Source: Microbacterium sp. Yaish 1
Lineage (GTDB): Bacteria > Actinomycetota > Actinomycetes > Actinomycetales > Microbacteriaceae
Direction: 5' to 3'
Assembly: GCF_002245215.1 (NCBI RefSeq)
Contig: NZ_NPMR01000002.1
Span: 124,001-188,000 of the forward strand
DNA: 64,000 nucleotides
Shown: positions 37,222-47,037 of the stretch, piece by piece
Layout: every line of letters begins with the position of its first letter
How positions within the stretch are numbered: the stretch's first letter is position 1
Position numbers and translations under genes: made by a program
The notes under the pieces: generated by a model
Seen by the model: only the letters and a program-made list of their open reading frames with translations
Told to the model about the DNA's origin: nothing
Databases searched by the model: none

Positions 37222-38394
37222 GTGCTGCTGGTCGACGTCATCGTCGTGATCCTCCTCGTCGGCTTCTTCGCCATCGGCGTCACGCGAGGCCTCGTCGCGA
37301 TCGCGGGATCGCTCGCCGGGCTCGTGATCGGCTCGCTCCTCGCGGTCTGGGCCGTTCCCCTCATCGCGCCCGGTGTCGCCGACTGGGAGTACCGGTCGCT
37401 CGTGCTCGCCGTGTGCGCCATCGCGATCATCGTCCTGTGCACGGTGCTCGGCACGGCGATCGGCGCTGCCCTGCGCCGCGGGGTCGACCGGGCCAAGCTC
37501 CGCGTCCTCGACCGCATCCTCGGGGCCGGTGGGGCGACGATCGCGGGCGGTCTCGTCCTCCTGCTCGGCGCCGGCGCGGTCACCGCGAGCGGCATGCCGC
37601 TGGTCGCCACCGCGGTGGCCTCGTCGCGCGTGCTCTCCTTCATCGACGGCCTCACCCCCGACCCGGTCGACACCGCGCTCGCCGAGGTGCGCGGGTTCGT
37701 CATCGACGAGGGCATCCCGCGCATCGGCGAGCTCCTCCGCCCCGAGGTGGAGCCGACCGCCCCTGCGGTCGCACTCGACGACCCCGAGCTGCAGCGCGCC
37801 GCGGCATCCGTCGCCCGCATCAGCGGCACCGCCTATGCCTGCGGCGTGTCGATGACCGGTTCGGGCTTCGTCGCCGCCGACGGTCTCATCGTGACCAACG
37901 CACACGTCGTGGCGGGCGTCGACACGCCCGTCGTCGAGCTTCCCGGCCGCGACGCTCGCGAGGGGCGCGTGGTCTACTTCGACCCGGTCGACGACCTCGC
38001 CGTCATCGCGGTGTCCAACCTGGGTGCGACACCGCTCCCGGTCGTCCCGCCGGTCGCCGCAGGCGCCGCCGTCGCCGTCCAGGGCTATCCGCTCGGGGGC
38101 CCGTTCACGAGCGGAGCCGCCTTCGTGCTGTCGGTCGGTTCGGCGCCGGTCCCCGACATCTACGACCAGTCGAGCACGCCCCGCGAGATCTACGCGCTCG
38201 ACGCCGATGTGCGGCCGGGCAACTCCGGCGGGCCGCTGCTGACCGACGCCGGTGAGGTCGCCGGCGTCGTGTTCGCGCGCGGTGCGGATGGCGAGCGACG
38301 CGGATATGCGATGACGACGACGGAGCTGCTGCCCGTGCTCGCGGGAGTCTCCGCGGACGCTCCCGCCGTGCGTCCCGGGAGCTGCACCCGCTGA
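37222..38394 (+). CDS. MarP-like membrane serine protease (CvpA plus trypsin-like domain)
   Basis: A 390-residue protein. About four N-terminal membrane helices (residues 1-120) form a CvpA-type domain; the extracytoplasmic trypsin-like protease follows, with the catalytic triad H228 in VTNAHVV, D258 in PVDDLAVI and S335 in GNSGGPLL. Mycobacterial MarP is a periplasmic protease needed for acid and oxidative-stress resistance. The GTG follows GAGGAGG at four bases; a TACGCT at 37192 is a likely -10 box. It is divergent from the NAD operon. Confidence 0.92.
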   Translation: MLLVDVIVVILLVGFFAIGVTRGLVAIAGSLAGLVIGSLLAVWAVPLIAPGVADWEYRSLVLAVCAIAIIVLCTVLGTAIGAALRRGVDRAKLRVLDRILGAGGATIAGGLVLLLGAGAVTASGMPLVATAVASSRVLSFIDGLTPDPVDTALAEVRGFVIDEGIPRIGELLRPEVEPTAPAVALDDPELQRAAASVARISGTAYACGVSMTGSGFVAADGLIVTNAHVVAGVDTPVVELPGRDAREGRVVYFDPVDDLAVIAVSNLGATPLPVVPPVAAGAAVAVQGYPLGGPFTSGAAFVLSVGSAPVPDIYDQSSTPREIYALDADVRPGNSGGPLLTDAGEVAGVVFARGADGERRGYAMTTTELLPVLAGVSADAPAVRPGSCTR

Positions 38395-38442
38395 TCGGCG
38401 GCGCCGCGCCCATCGCCCGCGCGTTCTCGCGAGCGGTGACGC

Positions 38443-38448
38443 TATGCT
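38443..38448 (+). promoter_or_regulatory. -10 box of the gcv operon
   Basis: TATGCT, about 30 bases before the first riboswitch aptamer, so a leader of about 250 bases would precede gcvT. Confidence 0.45.
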
Positions 38449-38477
38449 GATCGCGCAACTGAAGACAGGCCGCATGA

Positions 38478-38658
38478 CGCACGCGGGAGAGCCCCGGAGC
38501 AATCCGGGCACCGAAGGAGCAAGCCTCCCCGCCAATCTCTCAGGTCCGCGTACCGCGCGCGTCCGGCCGCTCTGGAAAGCGATCCCCTCGGGGGTCCGCC
38601 GACGGTGAAAGCCGGGTTCGCCCGGTGAAACTCTCAGGCCCAAGACAGAGGGGGAGTT
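38478..38658 (+). promoter_or_regulatory. Tandem glycine riboswitch
   Basis: Two glycine aptamers lie back to back upstream of gcvT. The first (about 38480-38552) has GCGGGAGAG, then CACCGAAGGAGCAA and AATCTCTCAGGT. The second (about 38566-38656) has CTCTGGAAAGCGA, GCCGACGGTGAAAGCC, GAAACTCTCAGGCC and the closing GACAGAGGGGGAG. These are the conserved cores of the gcvT RNA motif. Glycine binding normally turns on the glycine cleavage genes. Confidence 0.95.
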
Positions 38659-38705
38659 CCGGATGCCGCAGCCGTGGCAGCCGCCCGCCCGCAACGGGAG
38701 AACTC

Positions 38706-39818
38706 ATGTCAGATCCCCGCTCCACCGTCCTGCATCATCGTCACGCCGCTCTCGGCGCGTCCTTCACCGACTTCGGCGGCTGGCTCATGCCCGTCCGCTA
38801 CACCTCAGACCTGGCCGAGCACCACGCGGTGCGCACCGCCGCCGGCCTGTTCGACATCTCGCACATGGCCGAGTTCGAGGTGACCGGGTCGGTCGCCGGC
38901 GAGTGCCTCGACGCCGCGCTCGCGGGGGCGATCTCGACGATGCGCGTCGGGAAGGCGAAGTACTCGCTCGTCCTCGCCGACGACGGCGGCATCGTCGACG
39001 ACGTCATCGTCTACCGCATCGGCGACGAGCGCTTCCTGATCATCGCGAACGCCGGCAACCGCGCGGCGGTGTGGGCCGCGCTGCAGGAGCGGTCCGAAGG
39101 CTGGGATGCCGAGGTCCGCGACCTGACCGACGACTACGCCCTCCTCGCCGTCCAGGGCCCCGCGGCGCTGGCCGTGCTCGAGGCCACCCCGGGTCTGTCG
39201 ACTCCCGGCGTCGCACTCGCCGACACGCGCTACTACGCGTGGACGGCGGGCGAGTTCGCTGGCGAGCCCGTGCTCCTGGCTCGCACCGGGTACACCGGCG
39301 AAGACGGGTTCGAGCTGATGATCCCGGCGGGCACGGCCGAAGCCCTCTGGGACGCCCTGCTCGCGGCCGGGTCGCCGCTCGGGCTCGCGCCTGCGGGACT
39401 CGCCTCGCGCGACACGCTTCGGCTCGAGGCCGGGATGCCGCTCTACGGACACGAGCTGTCGCTCGACATCGCTCCCGCACAGGCGGGCCTCGACCGTGTC
39501 GTCGCCGCCGACAAAGGCGCGTTCGTCGGCCGAGAAGGCCTGGCCGCGCGCGCACCCGATCGTGCTCCCGTGCTCGTCGGTCTCGTCTCCGAGGGCCGCC
39601 GCGCCGGCCGAGCGGGCTACGCCGTGCTCGGCCCCGACGGCGAGCGCGTCGGCGAGGTCACCAGCGGCGCGCTGAGCCCGACGCTCGGGCATCCCATCGC
39701 CATGGCTTACGTGGCACCCGAACACGCCGCGCCCGGCACCGAGCTCGGTCTCGATGTCCGCGGTACCCGCATCCCCGCCACCGTCACCACGCTGCCGTTC
39801 TACCGGAGGAAGAAATGA
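38706..39818 (+). CDS. gcvT: Glycine cleavage system T protein (aminomethyltransferase)
   Basis: A 370-residue T protein that releases ammonia from aminomethyl-lipoyl GcvH and transfers the one-carbon unit to tetrahydrofolate. Hallmarks: FGGWLMPVRY near the start, LFDISHMAEFEV, the GYTGEDGFEL motif, LRLEAGMPLYGHEL and a C-terminal TPT-like beta domain. It is the first gene after the glycine riboswitch and overlaps gcvH by four bases. The frame is open upstream, but the ATG at 38706 after the riboswitch is the normal start. Confidence 0.95.
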   Translation: MSDPRSTVLHHRHAALGASFTDFGGWLMPVRYTSDLAEHHAVRTAAGLFDISHMAEFEVTGSVAGECLDAALAGAISTMRVGKAKYSLVLADDGGIVDDVIVYRIGDERFLIIANAGNRAAVWAALQERSEGWDAEVRDLTDDYALLAVQGPAALAVLEATPGLSTPGVALADTRYYAWTAGEFAGEPVLLARTGYTGEDGFELMIPAGTAEALWDALLAAGSPLGLAPAGLASRDTLRLEAGMPLYGHELSLDIAPAQAGLDRVVAADKGAFVGREGLAARAPDRAPVLVGLVSEGRRAGRAGYAVLGPDGERVGEVTSGALSPTLGHPIAMAYVAPEHAAPGTELGLDVRGTRIPATVTTLPFYRRKK

Positions 39819-40198
39819 CCGATCTCGACGCCTTGAAGTACACCGCCGAGCACGAGTGGGTCGCCCTCTCGGGTACCACCGCGACCATCGGCATCACCGA
39901 TTACGCCGCCGAGAAGCTGGGCGACGTCGTGTTCGTCGATCTCCCCGCCGTCGGCACGGCCGTCACCGCCGACACCGTCTGCGGTGAGATCGAGTCGACG
40001 AAATCGGTCGGCGAGCTCTACGCCCCGCTCAGCGGAACGGTCATCGAGATTAACGAAGCGGTCGCCGACGACCCGTCGCTCGTCAACGCCGGTCCGTTCG
40101 GCGACGGATGGCTGATCCGCATCGAGATCGAGCCCGCCGACGCGGACGCGCTGCTCGACCGCGCGGCGTACCTCGCGCTCACCGGCGGAGACCGATGA
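39815..40198 (+). CDS. gcvH: Glycine cleavage system H protein
   Basis: A 127-residue lipoyl carrier of the glycine cleavage complex. The lipoylated lysine is K63 in [16 protein letters not shown]. The fold begins [13 protein letters not shown] and ends [16 protein letters not shown], the standard H-protein length. The ATG overlaps the gcvT stop, and its own stop overlaps the gcvP start, both by four bases, keeping subunit production coupled. Confidence 0.96.
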   Translation: MTDLDALKYTAEHEWVALSGTTATIGITDYAAEKLGDVVFVDLPAVGTAVTADTVCGEIESTKSVGELYAPLSGTVIEINEAVADDPSLVNAGPFGDGWLIRIEIEPADADALLDRAAYLALTGGDR

Positions 40199-43071
40199 CC
40201 TCCGCTTTCGCCGCCCGGCACATCGGCACCGACGGCGACGCGCAGCGGCGGATGCTCGACGCCCTCGGGTATCCCGACGTCGACGCCCTGCTCGCGCGAG
40301 CTGTGCCGGCCGCCATCCAGGTCGAGGCGGTTTCCGACAGCGTCATCCCGGCGGCGGTGGCGGAGCACGAGGCACTCGCGGAGCTGCGGGCGATGGCGTC
40401 GCGCAACCGTCCGGCGCGGTCCATGATCGGCCTCGGGTACTACGACACCTTCACGCCCGCCGTGATCCAGCGCAACGTCCTCGAGAACCCTTCCTGGTAC
40501 ACCGCGTACACGCCGTACCAGCCGGAGATCTCGCAGGGCCGGCTGGAGGCGCTCATCAACTTCCAGACGATGGTCACCGACCTGACCGAGCTGGCGACGG
40601 CGAACGCGTCGATGCTCGATGAGGCCACGGCCGTCGTCGAGGGCATGCTCGTGGCACGCCGGGCGTCGAAGTCGCGGAGCAACGTGTTCCTCGTCGACGC
40701 CGATGCGCTGCCGCAGACGAAGGCGCTGCTCGGACATCGTGCCGAGGCGCTCGGCATCGAACTGCGCGAGGTCGACTTCGCCGGCGCCGCCGCGCGCCCG
40801 TCCGACGAGCCGGTTTTCGGGGCGTTCGTGCAATACCCCGGAGCGTCCGGCCGGGTGTGGGACCCCAGCACCGTCATCGGCGAGGTGCAGGCCGCCGGCG
40901 GTCTCGTCGTCGTCGCCGCGGATCTGCTCGCGCTGACCCTGCTGCGATCACCCGGCTCGCTCGGCGCGGATGTGGCCGTCGGCACGACGCAGCGTTTCGG
41001 CGTACCTATGGGCTTCGGCGGCCCGCACGCCGGGTACATGGCGGTGCGCTCCGGTCTCGAACGGCAGCTGCCCGGGCGCCTCGTGGGCGTCTCGGTCGAC
41101 GCCGCGGGCGATCCGGCGTACCGGCTGTCGCTCCAGACCCGCGAGCAGCACATCCGGCGCGAGAAGGCGACGTCGAACATCTGCACCGCGCAGGTGCTGC
41201 TCGCCGTGATGGCGTCGATGTACGCCGTCTACCACGGGCCGGACGGGCTGCGGCGCATCGCCGAGTCCGTCGCCGGGCACGCGGCCCTGCTCGCCGAGTG
41301 GCTGGCCGACGCCGGGGTCGAGGTCGAGCACGACGCCTTCTTCGACACGCTCACCGTGCGGGCATCCGGACGGGCCGCCGAGGTCGTCGCAGCGGCCCGG
41401 GAGCTCGGGTATCAACTGTGGCACCGCGATGCCGACACCGTCGGGGTCTCCGTCGACGAGACGACGACCGTCAGCGATCTGCACGCGATCGTGCGTGCGT
41501 TCGGCGGTCCCGAGCAGCGGGCCTTCGCATTCGTGGCCGGGTCCACGTGGCGCGACCGGCATGCCCCGGCCTCGCTCCAGCGCGAAGACGAGTACCTCAC
41601 GCATCCGGTCTTCACCAGCCATCACTCCGAGACGGCGATGATGCGCTATCTCAAGCGCCTCGCCGACCGCGACTACGCGCTCGACCGCGGGATGATCCCG
41701 CTCGGGTCGTGCACGATGAAGCTCAACGCCGCGACCGAGATGGCCCCGGTGACCTGGCCGGAGTTCGCGCGCGTGCATCCGTTCGCCCCCGCCGACGACG
41801 TGCGCGGGTATCTCGACCTCGTCGAGCAGCTCGAGGCCTGGCTCGCCGAGGTCACGGGGTACGACGCCGTGTCGCTGCAGCCCAACGCCGGCTCGCAGGG
41901 CGAGCTCGCCGGGCTCCTCGCGATCCGCGGCTACCACCGATCGCGCGGCGACCACGACCGCACCGTCTGCCTCATCCCGTCGTCGGCCCACGGCACCAAC
42001 GCCGCCTCCGCCGTGCTGGCGGGCATGCGCGTCGTCGTCGTCGCCTGCGACGAGGCCGGCAACGTCGATCTCGACGACCTTCGCGCCAAGATCGACGAGA
42101 ACGCCGCGGCGCTCTCCGCCCTGATGATCACGTATCCGTCCACCCACGGCGTCTATGAGCACGAGGTGCTCGCGATCACCGAGGCAGTGCACGCCGCGGG
42201 CGGCCAGGTGTACGTCGACGGCGCGAACCTCAATGCGCTCCTCGGGTACGCCCGCTTCGGCGATCTCGGCGGTGACGTGTCGCACCTCAACCTCCACAAG
42301 ACCTTCGCCATCCCGCACGGCGGCGGCGGACCGGGTGTGGGTCCCGTGGCGGCCAAGGCCCATCTGGCCGCGTTCCTGCCGTCGCATCCGTTCGCGCAGC
42401 GCGCGGAGCACGCCGGCGGGTTCGTCTTCGCGGGCGGTCCGGTCTCGGCGGCGCCCTACGGCTCGGCATCCATCCTCCCGATCTCGTGGGCGTATGTGCG
42501 CATGCTGGGTGCAGCCGGGCTGCGGTCGGCCACGGGAGCGGCTGTGCTCGCGGCGAATTACGTCGCGGTGCGGCTGCGTGATCACTACCCGGTGCTCTAC
42601 GCGGGTGAAGGGGGGCTCGTCGCCCACGAGTGCATCCTCGACCTCCGCCCGCTGCGCGAGCGCACCGGCATCACCGTGGACGACGTCGCGAAGCGGCTGA
42701 TCGACTACGGCTTCCACGCGCCGACGATGTCGTTCCCCGTGGCGGGAACACTCATGGTCGAGCCGACGGAGTCGGAGGATCTCGCCGAGATCGACCGTTT
42801 CGTCGAGGCGATGATCGCCATCCGCGCCGAGGCCGAGCGGGTCGCCGCGGGGGAGTGGCCCGCCGACGACAACCCGCTCGTCGGAGCTCCGCATACGGCA
42901 GAGGCGGTGGTCGCATCGGATTGGTCGCACGCGTACTCCCGCGAGGAGGCCGTCTATCCCGTGCGAGCCCTCGTCCGGGGCAAGTACTGGCCGCCGGTGC
43001 GCCGCATCGACCAGGCCTACGGCGACCGCAACCTCATGTGCGCCTGCCCGCCCCCGGAGGCCTTCGCCTGA
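40195..43071 (+). CDS. gcvP: Glycine dehydrogenase (decarboxylating), P protein
   Basis: A 958-residue PLP enzyme of the long single-chain type, both halves fused. It decarboxylates glycine and loads the aminomethyl group on GcvH. The N-terminal half starts [21 protein letters not shown] and has the [14 protein letters not shown] block. The C-terminal half holds the PLP lysine K702 in [17 protein letters not shown] and the [11 protein letters not shown] block. It appears intact. It completes the gcvTHP operon; the L protein (lipoamide dehydrogenase) is not in the window. Confidence 0.96.
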   Translation: MTSAFAARHIGTDGDAQRRMLDALGYPDVDALLARAVPAAIQVEAVSDSVIPAAVAEHEALAELRAMASRNRPARSMIGLGYYDTFTPAVIQRNVLENPSWYTAYTPYQPEISQGRLEALINFQTMVTDLTELATANASMLDEATAVVEGMLVARRASKSRSNVFLVDADALPQTKALLGHRAEALGIELREVDFAGAAARPSDEPVFGAFVQYPGASGRVWDPSTVIGEVQAAGGLVVVAADLLALTLLRSPGSLGADVAVGTTQRFGVPMGFGGPHAGYMAVRSGLERQLPGRLVGVSVDAAGDPAYRLSLQTREQHIRREKATSNICTAQVLLAVMASMYAVYHGPDGLRRIAESVAGHAALLAEWLADAGVEVEHDAFFDTLTVRASGRAAEVVAAARELGYQLWHRDADTVGVSVDETTTVSDLHAIVRAFGGPEQRAFAFVAGSTWRDRHAPASLQREDEYLTHPVFTSHHSETAMMRYLKRLADRDYALDRGMIPLGSCTMKLNAATEMAPVTWPEFARVHPFAPADDVRGYLDLVEQLEAWLAEVTGYDAVSLQPNAGSQGELAGLLAIRGYHRSRGDHDRTVCLIPSSAHGTNAASAVLAGMRVVVVACDEAGNVDLDDLRAKIDENAAALSALMITYPSTHGVYEHEVLAITEAVHAAGGQVYVDGANLNALLGYARFGDLGGDVSHLNLHKTFAIPHGGGGPGVGPVAAKAHLAAFLPSHPFAQRAEHAGGFVFAGGPVSAAPYGSASILPISWAYVRMLGAAGLRSATGAAVLAANYVAVRLRDHYPVLYAGEGGLVAHECILDLRPLRERTGITVDDVAKRLIDYGFHAPTMSFPVAGTLMVEPTESEDLAEIDRFVEAMIAIRAEAERVAAGEWPADDNPLVGAPHTAEAVVASDWSHAYSREEAVYPVRALVRGKYWPPVRRIDQAYGDRNLMCACPPPEAFA

Positions 43072-43106
43072 CGCCGGGGTGAGTTCGCGAGAACGCACCG
43101 TCCCGT

Positions 43107-43136
43107 CGAGCACGCACCGTCTAACGTGCGTGCTCG
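43107..43136. terminator. Bidirectional terminator after gcvP
   Basis: A perfect 11-bp stem (43107-43117 with 43126-43136) with an 8-base loop sits between the convergent gcvP and CPBP genes. Confidence 0.75.
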
Positions 43137-43169
43137 GCGCGGGGGTGCGTTGTCGGCGGGCGCGACGGG

Positions 43170-43925
43170 TCAGAAGAGGGCGGGCCACCACGACGCGGCG
43201 AGCGGATAGCCGATGAAGGCGATGAGATCGATCGCGACGTGCGCGACGACGAGCGGCATGACCCGGCCCCAGCGGTGATAGACCCACCCGAAGACGACGC
43301 CCATGGCGATGTTCCCGAAGATCGGACCGATGCCCTGGTACGCGTGGTACGCCCCGCGGAGCGCCGCCGTCGACAGGATGATCGTCCAGGTGCTCCAGCC
43401 GAGCCGACGCAGCCGGTCGAACAGGTAGCCGATGAAGATGACCTCTTCGGTGAGGCCGGCCCGCAGCGCCGCGAGGGTGAGGAGGAGGATGGCCGTCCAC
43501 CCGCCGTCGAGGGGCGCGGCCCCCACCTGGACGGTGATCCCGAGAGCGCGCCCGAGAGCGTAGAGCCCGAGTCCGGGCACGCCGATGAGGATGACGAGCA
43601 GGATGCCGGCGCCGGCATCCTTCCCGAACATGCGGAAGTCCAGGCCGATCCGGCGCAGCGCCGAGCGGCCGGGCTCCCAGAGGAAGTAGATCGCCAGAGC
43701 GACGGGCGCGAGGTTGAAGATGTTCGCGAAGACCTGGGAGACCACCTGCCACGGGTCGACGGTCGCCGCGCCCGGATTGAGCGAGGTCGACTGGTCGCCG
43801 AGGCTCACCGGGCTCGTCACCGCCTCGAGGAACGACAGCACCGAGAAGAACGCCGACCGGCCGACCGAGAGCGCCAGGATGAGGGCGATCTCCCACCACA
43901 GGCGGGTCCGTGACACGTGCGACAT
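43170..43925 (-). CDS. CPBP family intramembrane glutamic protease
   Basis: A 251-residue polytopic protein of the CAAX protease/bacteriocin-processing (Abi) family. Active-site blocks are the Glu-Glu motif LTEEVIFIGYLFDRL, the GAYHAYQGIGPIFGN segment with a conserved His, and the terminal MPLVVAHVAIDLIAF His. Members cleave membrane proteins or peptides; the substrate here is unknown. It is 39 bases downstream of the Lrp gene on the same strand and closes the peptidase operon. Confidence 0.88.
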   Translation of the reverse strand: MSHVSRTRLWWEIALILALSVGRSAFFSVLSFLEAVTSPVSLGDQSTSLNPGAATVDPWQVVSQVFANIFNLAPVALAIYFLWEPGRSALRRIGLDFRMFGKDAGAGILLVILIGVPGLGLYALGRALGITVQVGAAPLDGGWTAILLLTLAALRAGLTEEVIFIGYLFDRLRRLGWSTWTIILSTAALRGAYHAYQGIGPIFGNIAMGVVFGWVYHRWGRVMPLVVAHVAIDLIAFIGYPLAASWWPALF

Positions 43926-43964
43926 TGTTCCTCCCGGGTCGATGTTAAGCGGGGGGCCAGCGGG

Positions 43965-44513
43965 TCACGGGCGGCGGCGTTTGCGCGCGGGCGTCTCGGT
44001 CGCCAGGACGTGCTGCAGCGGCTCGGGATCGGCGAGGCGGCCGATAGCGAGCATGGTCTCGACGCGGTCGATGCCCGGGATCGGCCAGACCTGCTCGACG
44101 AGCAGTCGCTGCAGATCGGAGTGGTCGCGGACGCGGAACCGCGCCATCAGGTCGTACCCTGCCGCCAGGACGATGACCTCGGTCATGGCGTCGATCGCCT
44201 TGAGCGCGGTCAGCACCGCGGCGGCGTCGGCGTTCCCGGTCAGCCGTAACGGCATCACGACGAGCATCGGATAGCCCAGCGCCGCCCAGTCGAGCTCGAT
44301 CGTGTGCCGGCGGATGACGTGCCCGCGTTCCATCCGCGCGATGCGTTCCGCGACCGCCGGAGCCGACATCCCGACGTCCGCCGCGATGCTGCGCATCGAC
44401 GCGCGGGCGTCCTCGTGCAGGCGATGCAGGATCCGGCGGTCGACGTCGTCGATCTCGAGGACCTCGCGCTCGGGTTCGAGCAGCGAGCGCAGGTGCGCTG
44501 GATCGGTCGTCAT
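43965..44513 (-). CDS. Lrp/AsnC family transcriptional regulator
   Basis: A 182-residue regulator: an N-terminal winged helix (DDVDRRILHRLHEDARASMRSIAADVGMSAPAVAERIARMER) and a C-terminal RAM amino-acid binding domain (about 80-150), with a basic tail rich in Arg/Lys. Lrp-type proteins form octamers and sense amino acids. The four-base overlap with the M20 peptidase gene places it inside a peptide-degradation operon, so an amino-acid effector and control of this locus are a reasonable inference. Confidence 0.9.
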   Translation of the reverse strand: MTTDPAHLRSLLEPEREVLEIDDVDRRILHRLHEDARASMRSIAADVGMSAPAVAERIARMERGHVIRRHTIELDWAALGYPMLVVMPLRLTGNADAAAVLTALKAIDAMTEVIVLAAGYDLMARFRVRDHSDLQRLLVEQVWPIPGIDRVETMLAIGRLADPEPLQHVLATETPARKRRRP

Positions 44514-45880
44514 GCCCCTCCCCGGGGTGTGTCGGCGAAGCCGCTGCGTTCGAGCTCCCGGAGGACGTCGAGGGTGAACTGGACGTGGTCGAGGAAGTCT
44601 TCGATGTAGCCGTGCTCATCGTCGCCGTGCATGTTCCCGGCAGGTCGCAGGGTGCCGGTGGGGGAGATGATGGGGGCTCCGAGGTGCTCGAGGAACAGGG
44701 CGCCGGGACCCGCTCCCGTCATCACGTCGTAGACGACCGCCTCGGCGCCGAAGGCATGCCCGGCAGCGCGCACGACGGCCTCGCCGAAGGCGGACTCGAC
44801 CGGAGAGTACGCGGGCGCGAGGGCGCGGATGACGGATACCGAGATGTCCGGATGCCGTGCGGCGAGGTGGGCGCGGACAGCATCCACCACGCGCTCCGGC
44901 TGCATCCCGGGGACGAGGCCGAAGCGCACGCGTGCTGAGGCCGACGCCGGAATGCTCTGCCGCACGCCGTCGTCGAGGTCGAATCCGGAGAGACTCATCG
45001 ACGGCTCGAAGACGAACCGCGTCGAGAGCTCCGAATCCGTCCCCGGTAAGTACGGCGTCACGCCGTCGCGGGCGATGGACGCTCCGGGCAGGGTGATGTC
45101 CGCCGTGCGGCGACGCGCGCGTTCGTCCGGGACGATCGCCTCATCCCGCACGCCGGCGACCGCGATCCGGCCGTCGTCGGTGCGCATCGACGAGATCGCC
45201 GCCATCAGCTCAAGCGGTGCGGATCGGAGGATCGAAGAGTACGACGGATGCTGCGCGGCAGCGAGGATGTCGAGCGACAGCTCGACCTCGAGCGAGCCCC
45301 GGCATCCGAACCCGACGGCCGGACGCCCGTCCTCCTCGCGGAGGTAGCTCTCCCACAGGCACGCGTCGGCGCGCAGCTCGGCCGCGTGCGCGGCGAGGAC
45401 CGTGTCCAGGCCCGGGCTGCCGATCTCCTCGCACGGGTCCGCGAGGTAGATGACGCCGAACGGGGTCTGCCCGTCGTGGTCCTCGATCCAGAGGCGAAGC
45501 GAGGCGAGGCGGCCCGCCACGTCGGCCTTGTCGTCGCACGCGCCGCGCGCGTACATCGCACCGTCCCGGATCTCCGCGGCGTACGGCAGCGAGGTCCAGC
45601 GCGCCGGATCGCCCTCGGGCTGGACGTCGTAGTGGTTGTACAGCAGCAGCGACGCATCGCGCGTCCCGGCGCGGAAACCGACGACGACGGGGCCATAACC
45701 GGGGATGTCGTAGCGCACGACGCGGTCCATCAACGGCGCGAGGCGCTCCTCGATCCAGTCGGCGGCCGCTGCGATCGCGTCGAGTCGACCGGCGACCGTC
45801 GGGAACCGGCACAGTTCCCGCCAGCTCGCGACGATCTCGTCGGCGCGGTCGTCGATCCGGGGGTCGCGCGCCATCCTCAC
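44510..45880 (-). CDS. M20 family metallopeptidase (dipeptidase-like)
   Basis: A 456-residue zinc exopeptidase. Metal and catalytic residues appear in order: LYNHYDVQPEGD, GACDDKADVAGR, then the paired Glu in DPCEEIGSPGLD; a lid dimerisation domain lies in the middle and the late His in PAGNMHGDDEHGY. M20 members include carnosinase-like dipeptidases and ArgE/DapE; the layout best fits the dipeptidase group. The GTG at 45880 overlaps the M24 stop by four bases (ATG at 45874 is the alternative). Confidence 0.9.
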   Translation of the reverse strand: MRMARDPRIDDRADEIVASWRELCRFPTVAGRLDAIAAAADWIEERLAPLMDRVVRYDIPGYGPVVVGFRAGTRDASLLLYNHYDVQPEGDPARWTSLPYAAEIRDGAMYARGACDDKADVAGRLASLRLWIEDHDGQTPFGVIYLADPCEEIGSPGLDTVLAAHAAELRADACLWESYLREEDGRPAVGFGCRGSLEVELSLDILAAAQHPSYSSILRSAPLELMAAISSMRTDDGRIAVAGVRDEAIVPDERARRRTADITLPGASIARDGVTPYLPGTDSELSTRFVFEPSMSLSGFDLDDGVRQSIPASASARVRFGLVPGMQPERVVDAVRAHLAARHPDISVSVIRALAPAYSPVESAFGEAVVRAAGHAFGAEAVVYDVMTGAGPGALFLEHLGAPIISPTGTLRPAGNMHGDDEHGYIEDFLDHVQFTLDVLRELERSGFADTPRGGA

Positions 45881-47037
45881 TTGCCCCGGGGCAGCGAGAC
45901 GGGCACGAGGTCGTAGGGATAGTCCGAGATGAGCTCGTAGCCGTCCTCGGTCACCAGCACGATGTCCTCGAGGCGAACGCCGCCGAAGCCCTGGCGGTAG
46001 CAGCCCGGCTCGATGGCGATGACGTCACCGGCGACGAGGACGGCATCGTTCTGGTTGAGGCTCGGCGGTTCGTGCACCTCGAGGCCCACGCCGTGTCCGA
46101 GCGAGTGGAAGTACCCCTCGTCGAGCACCTCACCCGGCTTCTTCGTCAGCTGGGTGGGCTGGCCGGCGGCCTCGATGGGCTCGCACGAGATGCGGTGCAG
46201 CTCCGCCACCGGCAGCCCCGGACGGATCGCGGCGAGCGTCGCGTCGAACGACTTCTTGACGATGTCGTAGTAGAAGGCGAGCTCGTCGTCGATGTCGCCC
46301 TTGACGAAGGTCCGGGTCATGTCCGAGTTCCCGCCCGAGGCGATGTCGCGCGGGCAGATGTCGACCGTGACGGGCTCGCCTTCGAAGATCTGACCCGATC
46401 CGGCGTGGTGCCCGATGCACGTCTGCGCTCCGTGGGCGACGATCATGCCCGCGTCTTCGCAGCCGTTGCGGAGGAAGACCGACCGGATGCGGTCCTTGAG
46501 GTCCTCGCAGGTCAGCGGCGCGCCGTCGAGCAGAAGGCCGCCGTCGGCGTCGACGGTGGCGCGGTCCATGGCATCCGCGACGAGCGAGACGCCCGCTTCA
46601 GCGGCGACCTGCGCCCGACGGATGCCGGCCAGCTCGTGCGGAGTCTTCACGCGACGGCGCTGTACGAACAGTTCGCGGTCGACGCGGACCTCCACCCCGT
46701 TGGCGCGCAGGTGATCGGCCACCTCGAGCGGGAAGGTGGGAGGCACAGTGGCGCGTGTCACGCCGAGCCTGCGGCAGGCGGTGACGAGAGTGGAGAGCTC
46801 CGCGAGGTCCGGGTCCTGGCCGGCGGCGCGGAAGTCATCGAACCCGAGCTCGTCGAGGGGGAACACGGTCATACCCGGCACATCGCGCATGCGCGCCGCC
46901 TCGAGCGACTTGATGGCCACGTGCGGCGCGCCATCGACCTCGATGTAGAGGAACGGATCGTGAACGTCGTGGGGGATGACGTGGCGCATGTCCGCGGCCA
47001 GCGTGCTCGCGTAGATGAGGATGGCGTCGTCCACCAC
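45877..47037 (-). CDS. M24 family metallopeptidase (Xaa-Pro peptidase-like)
   Basis: A 386-residue protein with an N-terminal creatinase-like domain and a C-terminal pita-bread domain. All five metal ligands are visible: Asp in VTVDICPRD, Asp in GNSDMTRTF, His in SLGHGVGLEVHEPP, Glu in IAIEPGCY and Glu in VRLEDIVLV. These are features of Xaa-Pro dipeptidases/aminopeptidases, which act on proline-containing peptides. The GTG at 47037 follows AAGGAG by seven bases; a TAAGGT box lies upstream. It leads the operon with M20, Lrp and CPBP. Confidence 0.92.
   Translation of the reverse strand: MVDDAILIYASTLAADMRHVIPHDVHDPFLYIEVDGAPHVAIKSLEAARMRDVPGMTVFPLDELGFDDFRAAGQDPDLAELSTLVTACRRLGVTRATVPPTFPLEVADHLRANGVEVRVDRELFVQRRRVKTPHELAGIRRAQVAAEAGVSLVADAMDRATVDADGGLLLDGAPLTCEDLKDRIRSVFLRNGCEDAGMIVAHGAQTCIGHHAGSGQIFEGEPVTVDICPRDIASGGNSDMTRTFVKGDIDDELAFYYDIVKKSFDATLAAIRPGLPVAELHRISCEPIEAAGQPTQLTKKPGEVLDEGYFHSLGHGVGLEVHEPPSLNQNDAVLVAGDVIAIEPGCYRQGFGGVRLEDIVLVTEDGYELISDYPYDLVPVSLPRGK

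Noticed and set aside
40948-43899. 983-codon open frame antisense to gcvP
   Set aside because: gcvP is complete with all family motifs; the antisense translation is low-complexity Arg/His/Asp-rich and spans into the CPBP gene.
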